Below are positions 9,234 through 18,401 of a stretch of 64,000 nt of DNA, piece by piece (the stretch's first letter is position 1; every line of letters starts with the position of its first letter). Made by a program: the position numbers and the translations under genes. The notes below the pieces were generated by a model, which was not told where the DNA came from, searched no databases, and was given only the letters and a program-made list of their open reading frames with translations. Origin of the DNA: Thioclava sp. ES.031 (lineage in GTDB: Bacteria > Pseudomonadota > Alphaproteobacteria > Rhodobacterales > Rhodobacteraceae); assembly GCF_002563775.1 (NCBI RefSeq), contig NZ_PDJO01000001.1, positions 186,001 to 250,000 on the forward strand, written 5' to 3'.

Positions 9234-10351
9234 CCGCCCTGCCAGACCTCAGTCAGGCGCCAGTCATCATCGAAATGCACCAGATCCCCGGCGAAGCCCG
9301 GCGCGATCCGGCCCACCGGCGCACCGATTGCCTCTGCCGGGATACGGCTGGCCATCGCGAGCGCCTGTTCCGGTGACACGCCGACCGTCTCGATCATGAA
9401 GCGCACGGCCTGCGGCAGCGACAGATCGGCCCCGGCAAGCGTGCCATCCTCCAGCCGCAGAGCCCCGTCGCGCCGCTGGATGCGGCGACCGGCGAGATCG
9501 AATTCCATCAGATCGGACCCGGCGCAGGCCATCGCGTCGGAGACGAGGAAGACCTCGCCCTGCCGTTTCGCCGCCAGCGCCAGCCGGATCGTCTCGGGAT
9601 GCACATGGATGCCATCCGCGATCAGACCCGCGGAGACCGGTTGCGACAGCGCCGCGCCGACAAGGCCCGGCTCGCGCGAGCCCAGCTGGCTCATCGCGTT
9701 GAAGAGATGCGTGACCATCCGCGCGCCCGCCGCGATGGCCTCCTGAGCCTCCGAGAAGCTGCACTCCGAATGGCCGAGGCTGACGACGATCCCGGCCTCG
9801 GACAGCCGCGCGATCTGCTCGGGCGTCGCATTGGCAGGCGAGAGCGTCAGGAGCAGCGCGGGCAACCCGGTCTTCGCCTCGAGCAGCGTCTCGATGTCTT
9901 CCTCGTCCAGCGGGCGGATGCAGCCGGGCGGATGGCAGCCGGGGCGCTTGGGGTCGAGATGCGGGCCCTCCAGATGCAACCCGCCGAATCCCGGAACGCG
10001 CGTGACGGCGGCGATGCCCGCGGCCAGCACCGTCTGGGTCGCGGCGCGTGTATCGGTGATCAGCGTCGGCAGGATCGTGGTCGCGCCGAGAGCGGTATGC
10101 GCGGCGCAGATGGTGGAGATCGTCTCGAGCGTCGCGTGCCCGTCGAGCATCACGCCGCCCCCGCCATTCACCTGCAGATCGACGAGACCGGGCGCGAGCG
10201 TGCCGCCCGGAAACTCGACCACCTCGCCCTCAGGCATCTCCGCGATCGGGCAGAGCACCGAAATTCGACCCTGTTCCAGCACAATCGCATGGTTTTCATG
10301 GAAGGCTGTGCCGTCGAAAACACGCGCGCCCGTCAGGATCAGCTTGTCCAA
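9209..10351 (-). CDS. nagA: N-acetylglucosamine-6-phosphate deacetylase
   Basis: 380 residues, the usual NagA length. It deacetylates GlcNAc-6-phosphate to glucosamine-6-phosphate. Metal and substrate motifs seen are HLEGPHLDP, the SLGHSECSF region, HLFNAMSQ and the catalytic Asp of LVSDAMACAG. The proposed start is TTG at 10351, which has GGAGGA 6 bases upstream and gives the expected N-terminus LILTGARVFDG; no in-frame ATG fits. It overlaps the end of the kinase gene by 13 bases, pointing to translational coupling. nagB is not in the window. Confidence 0.92.
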   Translation of the reverse strand: MDKLILTGARVFDGTAFHENHAIVLEQGRISVLCPIAEMPEGEVVEFPGGTLAPGLVDLQVNGGGGVMLDGHATLETISTICAAHTALGATTILPTLITDTRAATQTVLAAGIAAVTRVPGFGGLHLEGPHLDPKRPGCHPPGCIRPLDEEDIETLLEAKTGLPALLLTLSPANATPEQIARLSEAGIVVSLGHSECSFSEAQEAIAAGARMVTHLFNAMSQLGSREPGLVGAALSQPVSAGLIADGIHVHPETIRLALAAKRQGEVFLVSDAMACAGSDLMEFDLAGRRIQRRDGALRLEDGTLAGADLSLPQAVRFMIETVGVSPEQALAMASRIPAEAIGAPVGRIAPGFAGDLVHFDDDWRLTEVWQGGQAKSSTA

Positions 10352-11160
10352 AACGCATCCTCCATCGCCAATGCCAGGGCGCCGTCCAGCGCGTTGCCTT
10401 TCGCGGCCCGTTGCGGCCAGTCGTCGAGCGCAAGACCCTCTCCTAGCCCGCCGAGCCAGGTCACCGGAAGCGGTTCTTCGGGCTGCAACAGCGCGATCGC
10501 CGCGCGAATCTCGGCCTGCGCCGCATCGCGCACGGCGACGGCGGCGGGGTCGGTCGATTGAAGGATGCGCGGCGCAAACCGCGCCCAATCGGCAGGGGTC
10601 GCGTCGAGGCTGAAAGCGATCAGCCCGTTGCGCCCATCCATCTCTTCGAGCAGCTCGCGCAGGAGCGGCGTCACCGCGCAGAACCCGTCGAGCGCACGTC
10701 CGGCCCGCATCCCGAGCGCCCGACCTATCCACGCGCCCGAGCCCTCATCGCCCAGCCGCAAACCCCAGCCACCGATCGCGTGCTGCTGACCGTCCAGCTG
10801 CCGCGCGAAAAACGAACCAGTGCCGATGGCCGCGACGATCCCGTCCTCGGGCCCCAGTGCACCGCGCACCGAGGTCGTTACGTCCTGCACCACGCGGGCC
10901 GGAAACGGCAGCTCGGCGGCCAAGGCCTCTGCGGCCGGCGCATGGTTCGCCCCCGCCAGCCCGAGCACCGCGCGAATCTCGCGCGCGTCGATAGTGCCCA
11001 TCGCGGTTTCGATGGCGGTGAAGATGTGATGACGCGCCTCGTCATAGTCCGAGGCGATGTTCGCAGGGCCGGAGTCGCCACGCCCGATGACACGGCCAGA
11101 ACCGTCGGCAAAAACCGCCCGGCACCCGCTGCCTCCGCCATCGACCGCAATGAAATGCAT
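10339..11160 (-). CDS. N-acetylglucosamine kinase, BadF/BadG ATPase family
   Basis: 273 residues of the ASKHA fold. The phosphate-1 loop is VDGGGSGCRA at the N-terminus, followed by LGLAGAN, IGTGSFFA and GDEGSGAWIGR (adenosine/phosphate-2 region). It would phosphorylate GlcNAc (possibly a muramyl sugar) to feed NagA, with which it is translationally coupled. No amino-sugar transporter is adjacent, so the pair may salvage cell-wall sugars or use an unlinked importer. GGAGG lies 5 bases before the ATG. Confidence 0.85.
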   Translation of the reverse strand: MHFIAVDGGGSGCRAVFADGSGRVIGRGDSGPANIASDYDEARHHIFTAIETAMGTIDAREIRAVLGLAGANHAPAAEALAAELPFPARVVQDVTTSVRGALGPEDGIVAAIGTGSFFARQLDGQQHAIGGWGLRLGDEGSGAWIGRALGMRAGRALDGFCAVTPLLRELLEEMDGRNGLIAFSLDATPADWARFAPRILQSTDPAAVAVRDAAQAEIRAAIALLQPEEPLPVTWLGGLGEGLALDDWPQRAAKGNALDGALALAMEDAFWTS

Positions 11161-11294
11161 CCCCGCCTCCGTTTTGTGCGTAACAGTGCCAAATAGCGGC
11201 CCCGAGAGAAAGCGCGTAACGAAATCCGCGCGCGAAACGACTTGGGGAAAGATCGCATCGCCTCTATCACTGGGGCGTGACCCACGGGAGAGCT

Positions 11295-13409
11295 ATGCGC
11301 AAACCTCTGATATTCCTTGGCCTGACCGCTTTGGCGGTGATCGCGGCCTTTCTGGTGGCCGATCCCGACCCCGAGCGGCTGCGCGCGCTGCGCGACAGCC
11401 TCGCCGCGTGGCGCGAGGCGCATCCGCTGGCGCTGCCCATCGGGTTCTTCGTCACTTACGTCGTGGTGACGGCGCTGTCGCTGCCCTTCGCGGTCTGGCT
11501 GACGCTGCTGGGTGCGGCGCTTTTGGGGTTCTGGCAGGGGCTGGTGCTTATCTCGTTCGCGTCCTCCATCGGGGCGCTGCTGGCCTTTCTCGTCGCGCGC
11601 TACCTGATGCGCGACTGGGTGCGCGGACGGCTTGGCCCGCGGCTGGCGAAGATCGAGAAAGGGGCGGCGCGCGACGGCGAGTTCTATCTTTTCTCGCTGC
11701 GGCTGATCCCGGTCGTGCCGTTCTTCGTCATCAACCTCGCCTTTGGGCTGACCCGGATGAAGGCCTGGAAATTCTACGCGGTCTCGCAGCTCGGCATGCT
11801 GCCCGGCACGGCCGTCTATGTCGCGGCGGGCGCGCAACTGGGCGATCTGAACAGCCTGTCGGGGATCGTCTCGCCGGGGCTGCTCGGAGCCTTCGCGGCG
11901 CTGGCGGTGTTTCCCTGGGTGGCGCGCGCGGCGCTGCGGGTCTGGGCACGCAAGCGTGCCTATCGCGGCTATGAACGCCCGGCCAAGTTCGACCGCAACC
12001 TCATCGTGATCGGGGCCGGGGCTGCGGGGCTGGTGGCCTCCTATGTCGCGGCGCAGGCGAAGGCGAAGGTGACGCTGGTGCAGGAAGGCCCGATGGGCGG
12101 CGATTGCCTGAATTTCGGCTGCGTGCCGTCGAAGGCGCTGATCGCCTCGGCTCGGGCTGCGGGCGTGGCGCGCGGCTCCGAGGCGCTGGGCGTGCGCGCG
12201 GATGTCTCGGTCGATTGGCCCGTGGTCACGCAGCGGATCTCCGAGGTGATCGCGCAGATCGCGCCGAATGATTCCGTGGAGCGCTATGAGGGTCTCGGCG
12301 TCGAGGTGATCGAGGGCCATGCGCGGCTGGAAGACCCGTGGACGGTGCGTGTAGGCGATGAGCGCCTGACCGCGCGCGGAGTGGTGCTTGCGACCGGCGC
12401 GGCGCCCGTGATCCCGCCGATCGAGGGGATCGGATCGGTCGAGCCCCTGACCTCGGACACGTTGTGGGAGACGCTCGCCGCGATGCCTGCGCCGCCCGAG
12501 AGGATGGTGATCCTCGGCGGCGGTCCGATCGGCTGCGAAATCGCGCAGGCGCTGGCGCGGCTGGGCGCGGGCGTCACCGTGGTCGAGGCGGCGGAGCGGC
12601 TGTTGATCCGTGAGGATGTCGAAGCCTCGGACGCCATCGCTGAGGCGTTGCGCGCCGATGGGGTCGACCTGAAGCTCGGCGCGAAGGCGATCCGTTTCGG
12701 ACACGATGACAGCAAATGGCTGGAGCTGGAGGACGGCTCGAAGATCGAATTCGACACGCTTCTGGTGGCGGTCGGGCGCAAGGCGCGGCTCGAAGGTTTC
12801 GGGCTGGAGGAGCTGGGCATTCCGGCGAACAAGGTGATCGAGACGAACGACTACCTCGAAACCCTCATGCCCAATATCTACGCCGCAGGCGATGCGGCGG
12901 GGCCGTTGCAACTGACCAATGCGGCGGGGCATCAGGGCTGGATCGCGGCGGCCAATGCGCTGGCCTCCCCATTCTGGCGGTTCAAGGCCCATGCCGCGCC
13001 GATCCCGCATGCGGTCTTCACCTCGCCCGAACTGGCGCGGGTGGGGATGACAGCTGCGGAAGCCGAGGCCGAGGGCGTGCATCACGAGGTCACGACCTAT
13101 CCGCTGGGCGATCTCGACCGCGCGCTGGCCGAAGGGGCGGGGCAAGGCTTCGTGCGCATCGTCACCGCGAAAGGCTCCGACAAGATTCTTGGCGCGACGG
13201 TCTGCGGGGCGCATGCGGCCGAGGTGCTGGCGGAATTCGCGCTGGCGATGCGGCACGGGTTGGGCTTGGGCAAGATCCTCTCGACGCCGCATATCTATCC
13301 CAGCTGGTCCGAAGCCGCGAAGAACGCCGCCGGGCGTTGGCGTCAGGCCCATGTGAACCCGCGCACGCTGCGGATCGCCGAGCGCTTCATGACCTGGAGG
13401 CGCGGATGA
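11295..13409 (+). CDS. TVP38/TMEM64 membrane domain fused to a MerA-like FAD disulfide oxidoreductase
   Basis: 704 residues from the ATG at 11295, which has GGGAGAG just upstream. Residues 1-220 form a VTT/DedA-superfamily membrane domain, with re-entrant-loop motifs around SLRLIPVVPFF and GMLPGTAVYVAAG. Residues 235-700 are a pyridine-nucleotide disulfide oxidoreductase: FAD loop IGAGAAG (about 241), redox-active Cys271-x4-Cys276 in GGDCLNFGCVPSK, NAD loop LGGGPIGCE, and AAGDAAG. The C-terminal motif is IYPSWSEAA in place of the usual HxHPT. It has no N-terminal heavy-metal domain and no C-terminal Cys pair, so it is not a classical mercuric reductase. The substrate is unknown; it is probably a membrane-anchored reductase acting with the genes behind it. 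Confidence 0.9.
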   Translation: MRKPLIFLGLTALAVIAAFLVADPDPERLRALRDSLAAWREAHPLALPIGFFVTYVVVTALSLPFAVWLTLLGAALLGFWQGLVLISFASSIGALLAFLVARYLMRDWVRGRLGPRLAKIEKGAARDGEFYLFSLRLIPVVPFFVINLAFGLTRMKAWKFYAVSQLGMLPGTAVYVAAGAQLGDLNSLSGIVSPGLLGAFAALAVFPWVARAALRVWARKRAYRGYERPAKFDRNLIVIGAGAAGLVASYVAAQAKAKVTLVQEGPMGGDCLNFGCVPSKALIASARAAGVARGSEALGVRADVSVDWPVVTQRISEVIAQIAPNDSVERYEGLGVEVIEGHARLEDPWTVRVGDERLTARGVVLATGAAPVIPPIEGIGSVEPLTSDTLWETLAAMPAPPERMVILGGGPIGCEIAQALARLGAGVTVVEAAERLLIREDVEASDAIAEALRADGVDLKLGAKAIRFGHDDSKWLELEDGSKIEFDTLLVAVGRKARLEGFGLEELGIPANKVIETNDYLETLMPNIYAAGDAAGPLQLTNAAGHQGWIAAANALASPFWRFKAHAAPIPHAVFTSPELARVGMTAAEAEAEGVHHEVTTYPLGDLDRALAEGAGQGFVRIVTAKGSDKILGATVCGAHAAEVLAEFALAMRHGLGLGKILSTPHIYPSWSEAAKNAAGRWRQAHVNPRTLRIAERFMTWRRG

Positions 13410-14011
13410 TCGACGCTGCTCTCCTGCCGCTGCAACGTGCCATGATGCAGCCCCCCGCCGAGGCGCTGGCCGCGCGCGGTATCCGCGCCGATCAGGTGAC
13501 GGTGGCGGGCTTCGCGCTGGGCCTTCTGGCGATCCCGGCGCTGGCGTTCCACGCCTATTGGCTGGCGCTGGCGCTGATCCTTATCAACCGGATCGCGGAC
13601 GGGCTCGACGGGGCCATCGCGCGGATCAAGGGACCGACCGATCGCGGGGCGTTCCTCGATATTGCGCTGGATTTTCTGTTCTACGCGCTGATCCCGGTGG
13701 GCTTCGCGCTTGCCGATCCCGCGCGCAACGCGCTGGCCGCGACCATCCTGATCGCGGCCTTCGTCGGCACCGGGTCGAGCTTCCTCGCCTTCGCCTCCAT
13801 CGCCGCCAAGCGCGGGATGAGCACCGATGCCTATCCGACCAAGGGCATCTACTACCTCGGCGGGCTGACCGAAGGGGCCGAGACGATCCTGTTCTTCTCG
13901 GCGATCTGCCTGTTTCCGCAGGCCTTCCCGATCCTCGCAGACCTCTTCGCCGCCGCCTGTTTCGTGACCACCGTGACCCGCTGGCTGATGGGCTGGCGGG
14001 CGTTTTCCTGA
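13406..14011 (+). CDS. CDP-alcohol phosphatidyltransferase family membrane protein (YnjF-like)
   Basis: 201 residues. The family signature is seen as DGLDGAIAR followed, after a spacer of 7 instead of 8 residues, by GAFLDIALD. All aspartates that bind the two metals are present. About five hydrophobic segments follow. The family joins CDP-diacylglycerol or another CDP-alcohol to an acceptor alcohol. The start overlaps the stop of the fusion oxidoreductase (ATGA), so the two are translationally coupled. E. coli ynjF, next to ynjBCD, belongs to the same family. Lipid product unknown. Confidence 0.85.
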   Translation: MIDAALLPLQRAMMQPPAEALAARGIRADQVTVAGFALGLLAIPALAFHAYWLALALILINRIADGLDGAIARIKGPTDRGAFLDIALDFLFYALIPVGFALADPARNALAATILIAAFVGTGSSFLAFASIAAKRGMSTDAYPTKGIYYLGGLTEGAETILFFSAICLFPQAFPILADLFAAACFVTTVTRWLMGWRAFS

Positions 14012-14022
14012 ACGGAGAGAGT

Positions 14023-15222
14023 ATGAGAAACCTCCTTGCCGCCCCGGTTCTTGCCGCGAGTTTCGCGCTGCCGCTCGCATCCCCCGCCTTCGCCGATTGG
14101 GCGCAGACCGAGGCCGAGGCGAAGGGCCAGACGGTCTATTTCAACGCCTGGGGCGGCGATCCGCGCACCAATGCGTTCATCGATTGGGTGTCCGACCAGA
14201 TGCAGGAGAAATACGGCGTCACGGTCGAGCAGGTGAAGCTGTCCGACACCGCCGAGGCGGTCTCGCGCGTGCAGGCCGAGAAGGCGGCAGGCAAGGATGA
14301 GGGCGGTGCGGTGGACCTCATCTGGATCAACGGGCCGAACTTTCTGGCGATGAAAGAGGCGGGCTTGCTGCATGGGCCGTTCGTTTCCGATCTGCCCAAT
14401 GCGAAATATCTCGACCTGTCGGAAGGCTCGGCGGCCACGACCGATTTCACGGTGCCGACCGAGGGCTATGAGAGCCCGTGGCGGCTTGCGAAATTCGCCT
14501 TCGCCTATGATGCGGAGCGGGTGAGCGATCCGCCGAAGGATATGGCGGGGCTTCTGGACTGGGCGAAGGCGCATCCGGGTCGCTTCACCCATCCCAACCC
14601 GTCGAATTTCATGGGGGCGAGCTTCCTCAAGCAGGCTTTGGTCGAGCTGGCGCCCGATCCGGCGGCACTGGCGCAGCCCGTGACGGATGAGGCCTATGCC
14701 AAGGAAACTGCGCCGCTCTGGGCGTGGTATGACGCGCTGCGCCCGCTGATGCGGCGTGAAGGCAAATCCTTCCCCGAGAATGAGAGCGTGCAGGCGCAAT
14801 TGTTGGCCGATGGCGAGGTCGATTTCGCGATGTTCTTCGATCCGGCGGCACCGGCTGCGATGATCGAGCAGGGCGTGCTGCCGCCCTCGGTCCGCGTCTG
14901 GGTGCCCGAAGGCGGCACGATCGGGAATATCTCTTACGTCGCGATCCCCTATAACGCGGCGCATCAGGCCGGGGCGGAGCTGGTCGCGAATTTCCTGCTC
15001 GATCCGGCCACGCAGGCGCATATGCAGGATATCCGCGTGCTGGGCAGTTTCTCGGTGCTTGATCCGGCAAAGCTGGATGCCGATGCGAAACAGGCTTTCG
15101 CGGACCTGCCCACGGCGCCTGCGCTGCCGACGCTGGATGATCTCGGGCCGACGCTCCCCGAGCCGCATCCGAGCTGGATGACGAAGCTCACCGAGGACTG
15201 GGCGCAGCGCTACACGAAGTGA
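14023..15222 (+). CDS. ABC transporter substrate-binding protein (YnjB-like)
   Basis: 399 residues. A Sec signal peptide (residues 1-24, ending SPAFA before DWAQ) is followed by a periplasmic binding fold starting VYFNAWGGDPRTN, typical of the YnjB branch of iron/thiamine/spermidine-type binding proteins. The start has GGAGAG 5 bases upstream and lies 11 bases behind the CDP-alcohol transferase. It would deliver the ligand to the fused permease that follows. The substrate of this branch is not established. Confidence 0.9.
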   Translation: MRNLLAAPVLAASFALPLASPAFADWAQTEAEAKGQTVYFNAWGGDPRTNAFIDWVSDQMQEKYGVTVEQVKLSDTAEAVSRVQAEKAAGKDEGGAVDLIWINGPNFLAMKEAGLLHGPFVSDLPNAKYLDLSEGSAATTDFTVPTEGYESPWRLAKFAFAYDAERVSDPPKDMAGLLDWAKAHPGRFTHPNPSNFMGASFLKQALVELAPDPAALAQPVTDEAYAKETAPLWAWYDALRPLMRREGKSFPENESVQAQLLADGEVDFAMFFDPAAPAAMIEQGVLPPSVRVWVPEGGTIGNISYVAIPYNAAHQAGAELVANFLLDPATQAHMQDIRVLGSFSVLDPAKLDADAKQAFADLPTAPALPTLDDLGPTLPEPHPSWMTKLTEDWAQRYTK

Positions 15223-15229
15223 GGGTTTG

Positions 15230-16885
15230 ATGCGGCTCGCCGGGGCGATCCTGACGCTGGTGATCGGCGCGCCGGTGCTGCTCGGCGCGGCGCTGACGCT
15301 GGCCACCGGTTTCGGGTGGCAGCCGGGGCTGGGGCGCGTCGCGCTGGGCTGGGAGGGCTTCACCGAGGCGCTGGCCGCGCCCGGTATCCTCACTTCGCTG
15401 CGGCTGACGCTGGTGACCGGTCTGGGGGCTGCGCTGATGTCGCTCGCGGCCTCGATCCCGCTGGCGCGCTGGCTGGTGACGCGGCAATCGGCGTCGCGCT
15501 GGCTGACGCCGCTGCTGGCGGTGCCCCATGCGGCGCTGGCGATCGGGCTGGCCTTCCTGATCGCGCCCTCGGGTTGGGCGGCGCGGTTGATCTCTCCCTG
15601 GGCAACCGGCTGGGAGCTGCCGCCGCAGATCGTCACTGTGGGCGATCCGTGGGGGCTGTCGCTGATCCTCGGGCTGATGCTGAAAGAGGTGCCGTTCCTG
15701 ACGCTGATGACGCTGGTCGCCGCCGCGCAGCGCCCGGTGGCGGCGCAGATGGCGGCGGGCCGGGCGCTTGGCTATGCGCCGGGCCGCGTCTGGGTGCGGA
15801 TCGTCTGGCCGCAGCTTTACCCAGCGCTGCGGCTGCCGGTGCTGATCGTGCTGGCCTTCTCGCTGTCGGTCGTCGACATGGCGCTGATTCTCGGGCCGTC
15901 GAACCCGCCGACGCTGGCGGTGCGCATCCTGCGGCTCTACGGCGCGCCGGATCCGGCGCAGGCGGTGCCCGCCTCGGCGCTGGCGGTGATCCTGCTGGTC
16001 GTGATGGGGGCGAGTGCGGCGCTTTGGATGGTCGGCGAGCGCGCGGTGGCACGGCTCGGCAAGGCGCTGATCCGCATCGGACAGCGCGGCGCATCGCGGC
16101 GGAACTGGAGCGGTGCTGGCCTGATCGGGGCGGGCGGTACGCTCGCGCTCGGATCGCTCGGCGCGCTGATCCTGTGGAGCCTCGCGAGCTTCTGGCGTTT
16201 TCCAGATGCGCTGCCCGCAGACCTCACCCTCAAACGCTGGGCGAGCGCCGACTGGGCGGGGCCTGCACTGACCAGCCTGACCCTTGCGCTTGTCTCGACC
16301 GCGCTGGCGCTGATCCTCGCGATGCTCTGGCTGGAAAGCGAGGACCGCTCCGGCAAGCGCCTGCCGCTCGGTGCGCTGATCGTCCTGCCGCTTCTGCTGC
16401 CGCAGATCGGGTTTCTGCAGGGGCTGACCACCGGGTTTCTCTGGCTCGGCCTACCGCCGGGAGTGGTTGCCGTGACATGGGCCGAGCTGCTCTTCGTCTT
16501 TCCCTATGTGATGATCGCGCTGGCCGGACCGTGGCGCGCGCTCGACCCGGCGCATTTGGCCAGTGCGGCGAGCCTCGGGGCCGGGCCGACGCGCCGCCTG
16601 CTGCGGATCAAGCTGCCGATGCTGCTCGGCCCGATCTGTGCGGCGGCGGCGATCGGGGTCGCGGTGTCGGTCGCGCAATATCTCGCCGTTCTGCTGCCCG
16701 GGGCGGGGCGCGTGCAGGCGCTGGCGACGGAGGCCGTGGCGCTGGCCTCGGGGGCGGATCGGCGGCTGGCCGCGATCCTTGCGCTGATGCAGGCGGCGCT
16801 GCCATGGGTGGGTTTCGCGCTGGCGCTTGCCGTGCCGGCATGGTGGCATCGCAACCGGCGCGGCTTGCGCGGAGGAGTGGCATGA
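15230..16885 (+). CDS. ABC transporter permease, two fused domains (YnjC-like)
   Basis: 551 residues with about twelve hydrophobic segments in two halves (roughly 1-270 and 290-540). Each half carries a cytoplasmic EAA-type loop: GRALGYAPGRVWVRIVWPQ near residue 185 and SAASLGAGPTRRLLRIKLP near residue 450. A single fused permease replaces the usual pair. ATG at 15230 is preferred over the TTG three bases earlier. It starts 7 bases after the binding-protein stop and overlaps the ATPase gene by 4 bases. Confidence 0.9.
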   Translation: MRLAGAILTLVIGAPVLLGAALTLATGFGWQPGLGRVALGWEGFTEALAAPGILTSLRLTLVTGLGAALMSLAASIPLARWLVTRQSASRWLTPLLAVPHAALAIGLAFLIAPSGWAARLISPWATGWELPPQIVTVGDPWGLSLILGLMLKEVPFLTLMTLVAAAQRPVAAQMAAGRALGYAPGRVWVRIVWPQLYPALRLPVLIVLAFSLSVVDMALILGPSNPPTLAVRILRLYGAPDPAQAVPASALAVILLVVMGASAALWMVGERAVARLGKALIRIGQRGASRRNWSGAGLIGAGGTLALGSLGALILWSLASFWRFPDALPADLTLKRWASADWAGPALTSLTLALVSTALALILAMLWLESEDRSGKRLPLGALIVLPLLLPQIGFLQGLTTGFLWLGLPPGVVAVTWAELLFVFPYVMIALAGPWRALDPAHLASAASLGAGPTRRLLRIKLPMLLGPICAAAAIGVAVSVAQYLAVLLPGAGRVQALATEAVALASGADRRLAAILALMQAALPWVGFALALAVPAWWHRNRRGLRGGVA

Positions 16886-17517
16886 GCCTTGAGTTGATCG
16901 ATCTGAGCCTGACCGCGCCCGGCGCCTCCGCCCCGCTCTTCGTGCCGCTGTCGCTGGTCGTGGCGCCCGGAGAGACGGTTTGCCTGATGGGGCCGTCCGG
17001 GATCGGCAAGTCGAGCCTGCTCGCCCATATCGGGGGCCATCTGCCGCGGGGGTTCACGGCTTCGGGCGATGTGCGGCTCGATGGTGAAAGCGTCACGCAT
17101 CTGCCCGCTGAGAAACGCGGCATCGGGATGCTGTTCCAGCAGGCGCAGCTTTTCCCGCATCTCTCGGTCGGCGACAATCTGGCCTTCGGGCTGTCGGTGC
17201 AGGTGAAGGGCAAGGTGGCCCGGCGCGCGGCGGTGGAGGCCGCGCTGGAACAGGCCGGGCTTGCAGGCATGGCGGATCGCGATCCGGCGACGCTATCGGG
17301 CGGGCAGCGCACCCGCGCGGCGCTGATGCGTACGCTGCTGGCGCGGCCGCGTGCGGTTCTGATCGACGAACCCTTCGCCGCGCTGGATGCGGAGTTGCGG
17401 GCTGAGATTCGCAGCTTCACGCTGCAGCATCTTGAGGCTGAGCGTATCCCCTGCCTGATGGTCAGCCACGATCCGGAAGATGGCGCGGCGGCTGCACGCC
17501 GGATCGCGTTGGGCTGA
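16882..17517 (+). CDS. ABC transporter ATP-binding protein (YnjD-like)
   Basis: 211 residues. Walker A GPSGIGKSS (about residues 37-45), Q-loop in LFQQAQLFPHLS, signature LSGGQRTRA, Walker B AVLIDEPFAALD and switch His in VSHDPED. It powers the importer encoded by the two preceding genes. ATGA overlap with the permease and GGAGGAG 6 bases before the ATG indicate coupled translation. At 211 residues it lacks the regulatory C-terminal extension of larger CUT-type ATPases. Confidence 0.93.
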   Translation: MSLELIDLSLTAPGASAPLFVPLSLVVAPGETVCLMGPSGIGKSSLLAHIGGHLPRGFTASGDVRLDGESVTHLPAEKRGIGMLFQQAQLFPHLSVGDNLAFGLSVQVKGKVARRAAVEAALEQAGLAGMADRDPATLSGGQRTRAALMRTLLARPRAVLIDEPFAALDAELRAEIRSFTLQHLEAERIPCLMVSHDPEDGAAAARRIALG

Positions 17518-17590
17518 ACCCCGCGCAGTCGATTTGCTTCGAGGCCCGGCAGGCTTGCGCGATGAAGGCCCTGAGGCTATCTCCAAGCGC

Positions 17591-18250
17591 ATGATTTCTG
17601 CTGTCGGACACCGCTCGTCGCGTCTTTTGAAGCCCCTCGCCCTCGCGCTGGGGATGACCGGTTTGCTGGCCGCCTGCCAGCCGACCGCCTTCGGCACGGC
17701 GCAGGTCGCGAAGGCCCGCACGACGCTCGCCAATGGCGCGTTGACGGTGGCGGCGCCGAAAGGCTGGTGCGTCGATCCGAAAAGTCTGCGCAATTCCGGC
17801 GCGGGGGGCTTCGCGCTCTTTGGCAATTGTGCGGCGATCTCTGGCAATGCCGACGACGCCCACGCGCCCGAGCCCGCGCTGCTGAGCGTCACGGTCGGGC
17901 CGCCCGCCTTGGAGGACGGCTCCGGCAAGCTGTCGAAGGACCGGCTCACGAAGATCGGCGAGTTCTTCCATTCCGAGATCGGGCGCGCGGCGCTGTCGCG
18001 CTCGGGCGAGGCGGAAGACGTCGCGATCAAGAGTACGGATATCGCGGATGGCGCTTTGCTGTTGCGGGTCGAGGATCGCTCCGGCACGGGCGGGCCGCCG
18101 ATCGCGAAGACCTATCTGCGAGGCGTCACGGCCCTTGGCGGGCGGATCACGGCGCTGTCGGTGATGCCGCTCAAGGAAGGCGAAATGAGCTATGCCCAGC
18201 AGCGCCGTTTGCTGGAGCGGTTCATCGCCGCGATCCGCGCCGCGAATTGA
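17591..18250 (+). CDS. Predicted lipoprotein of unknown function
   Basis: 219 residues. A lipoprotein signal ends at the lipobox LLAAC (about residues 26-30), so the protein should be anchored in the envelope. The mature part has one recognisable feature, a GWCVDP...GNC pair of cysteines that may form a disulfide, and otherwise no family I recognise. It begins 73 bases behind the ABC ATPase on the same strand and may belong to that operon. The upstream in-frame ATG at 17480 would spoil the lipoprotein signal, so 17591 is preferred. Confidence 0.75.
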   Translation: MISAVGHRSSRLLKPLALALGMTGLLAACQPTAFGTAQVAKARTTLANGALTVAAPKGWCVDPKSLRNSGAGGFALFGNCAAISGNADDAHAPEPALLSVTVGPPALEDGSGKLSKDRLTKIGEFFHSEIGRAALSRSGEAEDVAIKSTDIADGALLLRVEDRSGTGGPPIAKTYLRGVTALGGRITALSVMPLKEGEMSYAQQRRLLERFIAAIRAAN

Positions 18251-18401
18251 CGTCTCAAGCCGACGCATCGTCACCTTCCCGGTCGAAACCCGGAACGCAA
18301 TGAGTTCGTGCGGAAATTCCCCCTTTCTCGCAACCCGATGATAAGGAATAACTGCTGTGATGCCGCAGACGGCACCGGCAGGCGTGAAAGAAGGGCAGTA
18401 C

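Noticed and set aside
10878..13352. 824-codon minus-strand frame opposite the flavoprotein
   Set aside because: It lies antisense to a clear disulfide oxidoreductase; the composition (R, Q, H, G runs) is that of a GC-driven shadow.
12716..13405. Upstream extension of the CDP-alcohol transferase frame
   Set aside because: The true start is the ATG at 13406 that overlaps the previous stop; the extension is out of frame with the flavoprotein it overlaps.
11295..13409. Mercuric reductase
   Set aside because: The redox disulfide is present, but the N-terminal metal-binding GMTCxxC domain and the C-terminal Cys pair are missing and no mer genes are nearby.
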